This document shows, piece by piece, positions 56,433-64,000 of a stretch of DNA of 64,000 bases. Every line of letters begins with the position of its first letter. The first letter of the stretch is position 1. A program made the translations under genes and the position numbers. This stretch comes from Euonymus europaeus (taxonomy: Eukaryota; Streptophyta; Magnoliopsida; Celastrales; Celastraceae). The DNA is taken from positions 12,648,001-12,712,000 of the forward strand of contig OY756970.1 in NCBI GenBank assembly GCA_963580455.1, in the 5' to 3' direction. Under the pieces are notes generated by a model, which did not search any database, was not told where the DNA came from, and saw only the letters and a program-made list of their open reading frames with translations.

Positions 56433-59400
56433 CTAAATTCCCCGTCTCAGACTAACCTTCAAGAAAACCTTATCGCCTACAGCGAACTCCAAAGGTCTCC
56501 TCCTCCGGTCAGCATAAGACTTCTGTCGGCTCTGTGCGGTGATCAACCGCTTTCGTATCTCATCAACTCTCTCTCGTGCTTCTTTGACCATCTCCGGTCC
56601 TGACACAACTTTCTCACCAACCTCTGCCCAACACAAAGGCGACCTACAAGGCCTCCCGTAGAGTGCCTCGTAAGGTGCCATTCCGATACTACTTTGGAAA
56701 GAGTTGTTATACACAAACTCCGCCAAATGTAAGTACCGAGCCCAACTCCCTCCAAAATCAACTACACATGCCCGTAGCATATCCTCCAAAACCTGTATGG
56801 TTCTCTCACTTTGTCCATCACTCTGAGGATGATAAGCTGTAGAGAAATTCAACTTCGTTCCCAATGCCTCTTGTAAACTATTCCAGAATCTACCTGTGAA
56901 CCGCGGGTCTCGATCCGACACAATAGATAATGGAATTTCATGAAGTCTCACAATCTCCTTGACATACATCGTACTCAAGGTCTCCAACGAATCCGTCTTG
57001 TTCATAGGTAAGAAGTGTGCAGACTTGGTCAATCTGTCCACTATCACCCAAACCGTGTCATGCCTCCTCTGAGTCATTGGCAACGCCGTCACAAAGTCCA
57101 TCGTGATCTTCTCCCACTTCCATTGTGCTACCGGTAAGGGTTGTAACAATCCAGCTGGTCTCTGATGAGAAGCCTTCACTTGTTGACAAGTAAGACACTT
57201 CGTCACAAATCTAGCAACATCGGCCTTCATACCCTTCCACCAGAAACTCTGCTTCAAGTCTCGGTACATCTTCGTACCCCCGGGATGCATGGCAAACCAC
57301 GAATGGTGTGCCTTCTTCAGAATCTCTTGCCTCAACTCATCATCATCGGGAACTACTAGCCTTCCCATATACCGTACTCCACCATCAATCCCTCGAACCC
57401 ATCCAAGACTCTCATCAATCACATCAAATGTATGATCTCCGTTTTGTGCATCTATAACCTTCTGAACCATCATAGGTCTCGAAGTCATAGAACACAAATG
57501 CACCTTTTCCTCTTGACTCCTCAACTCCAATCCAAACTCATTGATTGTTTCCACAATTTTCCACTCATGCATGAATAGGCTAGCAACTCTTTGCTTCCTA
57601 CTCAATGCATCCGCAACCACATTTGCTTTACCAGGATGATATTGCAAATTAAAATCAAAATCCTCTAAGTACTCCATCCACTGCCTTTGCCGTAAGTTCA
57701 ACTCCTTTTGGGTGAATAGGTACTTAAGGCTTTTGTGATCCGAGAACACCTCAAACGTCTCTCCGTAGAGATAGTACCTCCATTGCTTAAGAGCAAATAC
57801 TACTGCCGCCAACTCCAGATCATGCACTGGATAGTTCCTCTCATGTGTCTTCAGCAACCTAGAACCATACTCTATCACTCGGCCCTGCTGCATCAACACA
57901 CAACCCAACCCGACTCCAGATGCATCACAATACACATGATAGCCAACATTCCTCTCCGGAACTACTAACACTGGAGGTGTTGTCAACCTCTTCTTCAACT
58001 CTTCAAATGCGGCCTCACATTCGTCTGTCCACACAAACGGTGTACCCTTCTTCGTGAGCTGCGTCATCGGCGAAGCAACTCTTGAGAAGTCCTCAATAAA
58101 CCTCCGGTAGTAACCTGCCAACCCTAGGAAACTCCGGATCTCAGTCACATTCTTCGGTCTCTCCCAATTCAAAATCGACTCAACTTTGGAGTAGTCAACC
58201 GCTATGCCTTCTTGAGTGATCACATGGCCTAGGAACTTCACTTCCGTAGCACAAAATTCACACTTACTCAATTTAGCATACAGTTGATTCTCCCTCAACG
58301 TCTGTAACACTACCCTCAAGTGTTCTTCATGCTCTTCCTCCGTAGGAGAATAAATCAATATATCATCAATAAACACAACTACAAACTTGTCCAAAAACGA
58401 TCGAAGAACCCTTTGCATTAGGTCCATGAATACTGCCGGGGCATTTGTCAACCCAAACGGCATCACAAGGAACTCATAATGTCCATAACGAGTTCTAAAC
58501 GCTGTTTTCTGGATATCCTCATCCTTAATCCTCAACTGATGATAACCCGACCTCAAGTCAATCTTAGAGAAATGCCTAGCACCTCTCAATTGGTCAAACA
58601 AGTCATTGATCCTAGGCAATGGATACTTATTCCTCATTGTAACCTTATTCAACTGCCTATAATCAATACACATCCTCAAACTTCCGTCTTTCTTCTTGAC
58701 GAACAACACCGGTGCTCCCCACGGTGACACACTCGGTCTAATGAATCCCAAGTCTAGCAACTCCTCTAATTGAGAACTCAACTCCTTCAACTCTGCTGGA
58801 GCCATCCGATACGGCGGAATCGAAATCGGTTTGACGTTTGGATGTAACTCGATAGCAAAGTCAATCTCCCTCTTTGGAGGTAATCCCGGCAACTCCTCCG
58901 GAAATACATCCATAAATTCTTCCACTACCCTAATCATGGTAGCTACCTCTCCCTTAGGAGCTGAAGTCACCAAACTTGCGACTCTACAATCTTGGTACGA
59001 AGGATTATCCATGAAATGTGGGCATGGAATCCCCTTCGATCCCCTCAACTGAATCACTCCTCCCTCGGGTACTCTAAGAGTAATCTTCCTCTCCCAGAAG
59101 TCAAGCAACCCTTGATGCTTCGTCAACCAATCAACTCCGAGTATCACATCGAAGTCCTTGAAATCTAACACATATAGATCGGCTTGTAGAGATATTTCTC
59201 CAAACCGACACTCACATCCGAACACTACCCCCTCCAATGTGGTAAAGTGCCCGAATGGTGAGGATACCATGAACATTCGTCTTATTGGCGAAATCTCCAC
59301 CTCTAGTGCGTGTGCTAACGAACTAGTAATGAAAGATGAGGTAGCCCCCGAATCAAACAAGACTCTTGCCCAACAATTAGAAATCAAGAAGGTACCTCCA

Positions 59401-59603
59401 ATGAAGTTTGGATGCTCCTGTGCCTCCTGATGACCCAATGCATAGACACGCCCCTCTACCAGTGCATTCTGCTGCTGCTGTGGCTGACGAGTCCCACCCC
59501 ATCCCCTTCCTCCCATTGGAACATTGGAAGGAAGAGCCGGAGGCGGTACTCCAGGTATGCTCTGCTACTGGGCTCTCTGGTTGCCCTCCGGACACTCACT
59601 CTT
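56433..59603 (-). pseudogene. Chromovirus pol: protease, reverse transcriptase, RNase H, integrase
   Basis: Open from 59516 to a TAG at 56433, with a further TAG at 59565-59567 just upstream, all in the gag frame. Protease site [11 protein letters not shown]. Reverse transcriptase has [25 protein letters not shown], and the catalytic box FIDDILIYS (about 58350-58376). RNase H has [14 protein letters not shown] and ALSRKQRV. Integrase has the HHCC zinc site ([15 protein letters not shown] ... CLTCQQVK) and a complete core: [22 protein letters not shown] and [14 protein letters not shown]. All catalytic acids look intact. A stop-codon change is therefore the only visible damage, but it falls before the chromodomain. 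Confidence 0.9.
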
Positions 59604-60791
59604 TTAGTGACCCAACTTGCCACACCCAAAGCACTTAAACCCAGAAAGCTTGCACTCACTTGCCTTGTGCCCCTCTTTCCCACACTTGAAGCACGTCATC
59701 TTACCCCATGGTAGCCTAAGACCCTTGCCTCGGTCCCCTCTCTGTTGACGAAAATCGATCCTCGATTTCTTGTGGGTACTACCACCACCACCACCACCCT
59801 CACTCACTGGACGCTTCCTTTGAGCTTCACTTTTCTCACTCAACTCAAAATCAAGAGCCATCTCCACTGTGTCCTGATATGACACCACCCTAGTGGCCAT
59901 CACCATTCTACCAAGACTGGGAAGCAACCCATCTCGGTACCTCACTGCCTTCTTCACATCCGTGGGAGCAAACTCCTTCCCGTACCGGTATAACTCCTCA
60001 AACTCCTTGGTGTACTGAGACACCGTCATCTCTGATGTCTGCAATAAATCTAGAAACTGTTTGGCCTTCTCCGTTTGCAGAGGCCTTGGCACAAACTTCT
60101 GCATAAACAACTGCTCAAACGAAGTCTAAGTCAGCTCATTCCGTCTCTGACCCATGGACATCCACCATTCATAGGCCGCACCACTCAAGTAGCAGAACAC
60201 AAACTTCACCCGTCTCTCATCGGGTATCTCGAGAGTGTCCATCCTCATACTCAGCTGGTTGAACCACTCCTTCGCCCCCACACCCGTTCCATCTCCAGAA
60301 AAGGTTGGAGGAGTAGTCCTCCTCAATTGGTCCACCTCATACATCCCTCTCCCAGCTCTAGGTACTGCTACTACCTCAGTTGTAGCCTCTGGTACAACTC
60401 CCTCAGTACGAGTGCCAGTAGCACCCATCGCCTGAGCCACTGCCTGAGCTATGGTCTGCGCCTGTGTCTGTACCATACTCATCATGAAACTAGTAAGACT
60501 CTCCCTCGTCACTGGTTGCCCCCTTGTAGTAACAGGAGCAACCTGCACCTCAGGTGGTGCCTGCTGATCATCACTCTCCATCGGTAGTCCCTCTTGAACT
60601 ATCTCTTCCTCTCTCAACTCCGGATCCACATTCGGAACCGAATCCTCAGTGCTAGGAGTGCCTCTAGTGACACGTTCCACCCCACCACTACGGCCTCTAC
60701 CTCGGCCCCTACCAACTCCCCGTCGGCCTCTGCCACGAGGTACTACAGTCCCACTCTCGGACCTGGTAGTTCTACGGGTATTCATCTGCAT
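59604..60791 (-). pseudogene. Chromovirus gag with one internal stop
   Basis: The start at 60791 (MQMNTRRTTRSESG) opens an Arg/Gly-rich N-terminus. The gag core follows: FSGDGTGVGAKEWFNQL, then FVFCYLSGAAYEWWMSM. A TAG at 60126-60128 interrupts it, after which LFMQKFVPRPLQTEKAKQF continues in the same frame. Two zinc knuckles close it: CFKCGKEGHKASEC and CFGCGKLGH, the second cut by a TAA at 59604-59606. Without stops, gag and pol would form one protein of about 1600 residues. No frameshift signal is needed or seen, as usual for this clade. Confidence 0.9.
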
Positions 60792-60946
60792 GGCAAACAG
60801 ACAATACCATTTAACTCACTACTCAAACGAGGATTTAAGGGGAAAAGAAAACATACCGAATCAGCAGCAGTCGTGACATGGCCTGGAATATACTACCATA
60901 CAACTAGGACCCAACACCCTAGATCCTAAAAGAGCCGTAAACCTCC

Positions 60947-60957
60947 CTCTGATACCA
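60947..60957 (-). other. Primer-binding site of the chromovirus, iMet type
   Basis: The minus strand reads TGGTATCAGAG, 3 bp after the 5' LTR (60961-63132). It is complementary to initiator tRNA-Met. Confidence 0.9.
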
Positions 60958-60960
60958 AAT

Positions 60961-63132
60961 TGTCACGCCCCGTTTCCGAAGACACGACTGGATGCTCTCT
61001 CCGCACCCTTCCTAGGTCACTAGTGTGAACATCCGGGATCAACCGGAAATCCGATGGCACCTCCCCGTATATCGGAGAGTGCCCACCTGCATCAGAAATG
61101 CAGCAACAACAACATCACACTAGCAACCTAGCAAACATAGGCCTCGGGCCTCAACCACATGCAATCCGGACCCTAGGCCTCAGGCCATCCACTACCAGCA
61201 TGCACAAACTGATGGCATCACATATAAATCAGCACACAGATTTATGAAACATCAAACATAACCATAAATCAACATCTACATCCACATACAAGCACCACCG
61301 TGCCAAATGGTTATATTCTCTCAACATAGATATACTACGTACACCCACATGCATAGAGTATATCTCTAGCACCCTATCCTATCCAGGGCCATCCATGTCA
61401 CGCCCTGCTCACCGATCCGCACCACCAGTACCTGTACCAGTATCTCCTGTGGAAGGAAGAAAATAGAGGGTGAGCAAGAAGCTCAGTAGGGTTATGAATA
61501 ACATGAGTATAAGGCCGAATCAGAACAATAGGCTATGCAACAATATGAAACCTACCACGTGCACGTATACTCAACAATTCACATCAACATCTACCCGGAT
61601 AACCCCTTCGGAGCATAACAACCACAATATCATTGCAACTCAATGAAATATTGCACGGGAGCAAGCTCACCACAACCAACCACTCCTAGGATCATCCGGT
61701 TGCGTGAACCTATCACGCCCGCACCCCACAAGGCAAGTCACTCTTGACCTTACCCCTAGTGCGTTATCCTACTTGGAGTTCACATGACTCAGTGGTAACT
61801 CTCATCACCTCGTCATCCCTCCAAGTAGCTTTCAAGAAACCTAAAGGTTCCCGAGTCCATACCCGGTCCCCCATGCAACTCTAATGCATTATGTTATGAC
61901 ATGCTGAATAGATATATATATGAACAACCTACATATATATATACATAACTACCATGATGCATGAACGGAAATCACATCGTGTCCATAGGAGATGGAACAC
62001 ACACACTCGGGTCATGCAACATCAAGAATCCACAAGAATCACAATTAGGGTTCGTTTCCCCTTAGGAGCAATTAAGGCGGAAACACAAATGAAACGACCA
62101 ATGAGGAATCGAAAAGCTCTTTACATATCGAAAACGAACGATAGAAAGTATGGTTGGAAATCCCCTACCTCGTGCCGAGCAATTTACCACAAATTCCACA
62201 ATTACGTTCCTAGGGTTCCGATTTCCCAAACCTAACAATGTGGCAAAACCGAACCCATTCACACATCAATAAACAACCAACAACTCATATAAACATCAAT
62301 TATATCCATAAATTCGAAATTACTCACCTTCTCTCTCTAGAAATTTCTCCAAAATCCTCCAAACTCAACCCAAGCTCAACTTTACTCCAAATCACAAACC
62401 AATCTACATAAACATCCAAAATCAACCTATAAACAATATATCTAAAGCATAGCACTCAACTCTTCAAGAATCTAGCAAATCTAGAAAAACCTAGAATTTA
62501 CAAAAACTATGAAAAACTTACCAAATCACTTGAATCAACCTTGAATCTTCCTTGCTTAGCTTCAAGGATCATCAATCCACAATCTCCAAGTCAATCTCTT
62601 GCCAAAATCTCCTTCTCTCTCTTCTTCTCTCTCACTTTCTCTCTCTAGTCGGGCTCCCAAGAAGAAAATATGCCCAGAAATGTCTGAAACTAAGCTTAAA
62701 AACTGATTTCCCGATAACCGTCCGGACGCCCCAAGTGACCGTCCGGACGCTTCACTGTTTTCTCAACACTCTGCCCACCTCGTAGGCTTAACCGTCCAGA
62801 AGCCTCGTTAGACCGTCCGGACGGTCTACTGTTCACAGCACCAAAATTTTCTCTAAAAATGTCTCTGCCCCAGTTCCTGCACAAACCGTCCGGACGGCTG
62901 TTTTAACCGTCCGGACGGTCTCTGTTTTTCAGAAACCCAGTTTTCCTAAATTTTATTTTCCGCCTCTGTTCAAGCTTCGATTTGATATATTACGGGCCCG
63001 AAACGGACATCTATACTAAAAGTTATGACCCATTTACTGAACCAAGCTCAAAACCATTATTCCATGATTCCGTACCTCACGGATCATCCGTATTTCGACT
63101 CAAAACTAAAATTTTTGGGTCGGGGTTTCACA
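60961..63132 (-). repeat. 5' LTR of the chromovirus
   Basis: 2172 bp; partner of 53833-56006. The palindrome block is at 62720-62925. Differences from the 3' LTR are scattered and mostly transitions at CG sites. Confidence 0.9.
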
Positions 63133-63711
63133 GTCTTGGAGACCTAAGCAACTAGAAGAAGAAGTTATTCCTCCTTGAGACCTTGAGAAGAGCCCAAGTT
63201 GGATTAGCCTCAACTTCTATTTGTAGATTAGAAGGCCGATTCGCCTCAACATTCCACATTGGATTTGATTTCTAAACTCCTTTTACTTATTGTTATTTCA
63301 TTTTTTATCGCATTTGGATTCATAGTTCTAGTTTAATCTACTTGAATATTTTTCATTCCGATTTAGTTTGTGCTTGAATGCTTTATGTTATGCTTTGCAT
63401 TTTATTATGTTGTGTTTAATTCCATTTCAATTTTTTGCAGTAGTATAGTATTTACTTCTCATTTAACATTTAGGGTTTAATTCAATCAATCACCCCAAGA
63501 GAAAAAACCAAATCTAACCAATGGTTAGTGCAATTTTACCATCACTTGCATTGTGAGTACCATATTTAATTAAGTAATTAGGTTAATAATCGATAGACCC
63601 AAGCTGAAACCAAAAGTGTTTGTGAGACGATTTAGGATTCATTCCTATTATTACTTTGACAAACCTACACTTGAGAAAGCATAAATCCACTTACCTATTT
63701 TGGGCAAGTCA
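63133..63711 (+). repeat. 3' LTR of the Athila-like element, second part
   Basis: Continues the LTR after the chromovirus, starting with the duplicated GTCTT, and matches about 42690-43274. It ends GGGCAAGTCA. Confidence 0.85.
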
Positions 63712-64000
63712 GGGTGAAAATACCTTTAGAAATTGTACATTCATTCATGAGACATGCAAAGAATAGGTCATTACATGCATTATCATTGCATGTTGTTTGT
63801 CTTTTATGGCAGGTTTGTTCGAAAGGTACAAGTTAAATGATGTCTTTCTTCTCAAATCAAGTGTGGATCACTTGCTTTAAACATTTTTTTTTTGTTAAGG
63901 TGAGTTTACAAAACTCCTAGATATCACTTGCAATGTATTAATCAAAATTTAAGTCAAGTCGGGAATGGGTCCAATGACCCTCAAATGACCTCAAAACACT
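63712..64000 (+). other. Second Tat-like element, 3' untranslated region (right part)
   Basis: Resumes the sequence interrupted at 41674. 'tcattacatgcattatcattgcat', 'ggtttgttcgaaaggta' and 'cttctcaaatcaagt' match 11235-11350. Near 63950 a unit 'aagtcaagtcgggaatgg' plus 'caatgaccct' corresponds to the 3' tandem repeats at 13205-13620. Its 3' LTR must lie beyond the window. Confidence 0.7.

Larger units (their letters stand above)
53833..63132 (-). mobile_element. Near-complete Tekay-like chromovirus (Ty3/gypsy)
   Basis: It is flanked by a perfect GTCTT duplication (53828-53832, 63133-63137). LTRs of about 2.17 kb have TG...CA ends. Primer site, polypurine tract and one continuous gag-pol frame all read on the minus strand. 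By eye the LTRs differ at about 20 positions plus a 2-bp indel (about 1%), mostly C/T changes. Four in-frame stops (60126, 59604, 59565, 56433) interrupt gag-pol; there are no frameshifts. This copy is therefore young but probably defective. The chromodomain and full-length integrase C-terminus support the chromovirus assignment. Confidence 0.9.
41675..63711 (+). mobile_element. Athila-like Ty3/gypsy retrotransposon with two nested insertions
   Basis: LTRs start TGT(A/G)ATTGGG and end GGGCAAGTCA (41675-43274, and 52841-53832 plus 63133-63711). Primer site is tRNA-Asp type. Gag, protease, reverse transcriptase, RNase H and integrase are in the standard order on the plus strand, all broken by stops and frameshifts. 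A solo LTR (46367-48661) lies in the reverse transcriptase and a chromovirus (53833-63132) in the 3' LTR. Flanking bases are GAGGG and GGGTG, so no clean target duplication remains. However, the flanks join to a continuous Tat-element 3' region that matches 11160-11330, which confirms both boundaries. Confidence 0.85.

Noticed and set aside
58479..59052. Plus-strand open frames across the chromovirus pol (also 59158-59714 and 60075-60929)
   Set aside because: They are antisense shadows of the minus-strand gag-pol frame. Antisense ORFs do exist in some Tat elements, but nothing here supports one.
41670..63716. AGGGT as target duplication of the Athila-like element
   Set aside because: It would require LTR ends other than TG...CA. 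With canonical ends the flanks are GAGGG and GGGTG, so I treat the duplication as not preserved.

Overview
The window is repeat-rich plant nuclear DNA, probably from an angiosperm with a large genome. It holds no convincing intact host gene. The evidence is several clades of plant LTR retrotransposons (Tat/Ogre-like, Athila-like, Tekay-like chromovirus, SIRE-like and other Ty1/copia), hAT- and CACTA-type DNA transposon remains, and a nuclear insert of plastid rpl2 DNA. Family names come from motifs I read in the translations, not from a database search.

Left part (1-4168): a fragment of a PF20167-type 'putative plant transposon protein' gene abuts a minus-strand copia-like LTR with its iMet primer-binding site. 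Next come a broken Myb/SANT-like gene on the minus strand and a tandem array with a period of about 175 bp.

4169-18572 is a structurally complete plus-strand Tat/Ogre-like element. It has a perfect AAAGG target duplication, a tRNA-Arg-type primer site, long LTRs and a polypurine tract. It has no gag-pol. Instead it carries two diverged PF20167-like genes: one intact (8580-9689), one with a frameshift and a stop (12000-13084). Its 3' LTR contains a 1.9-kb TIR insertion.

18573-36400 is a graveyard. It holds a CACTA transposase-associated domain relic, the plastid rpl2 fragment, a SIRE-like copia element in which gag is joined directly to the end of RNase H (3' LTR 23481-24514), a 730-bp hAT element with an 8-bp duplication, and a minus-strand copia element (about 28741-36160) that lacks its integrase core.

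36337-64000 is a deep nest. The oldest layer is a second Tat-like element carrying a plant mobile domain (PMD-like) gene and an integrase tail. A 1455-bp solo LTR lies inside the PMD-like gene. An Athila-like element (41675-63711) interrupts the 3' region of the same Tat-like element. The Athila-like reverse transcriptase holds a 2295-bp solo LTR, and its 3' LTR holds a nearly intact Tekay-like chromovirus (53833-63132, minus strand). The chromovirus LTRs differ at only about 1% of sites, so it is the youngest layer. Its single gag-pol frame has four in-frame stops.
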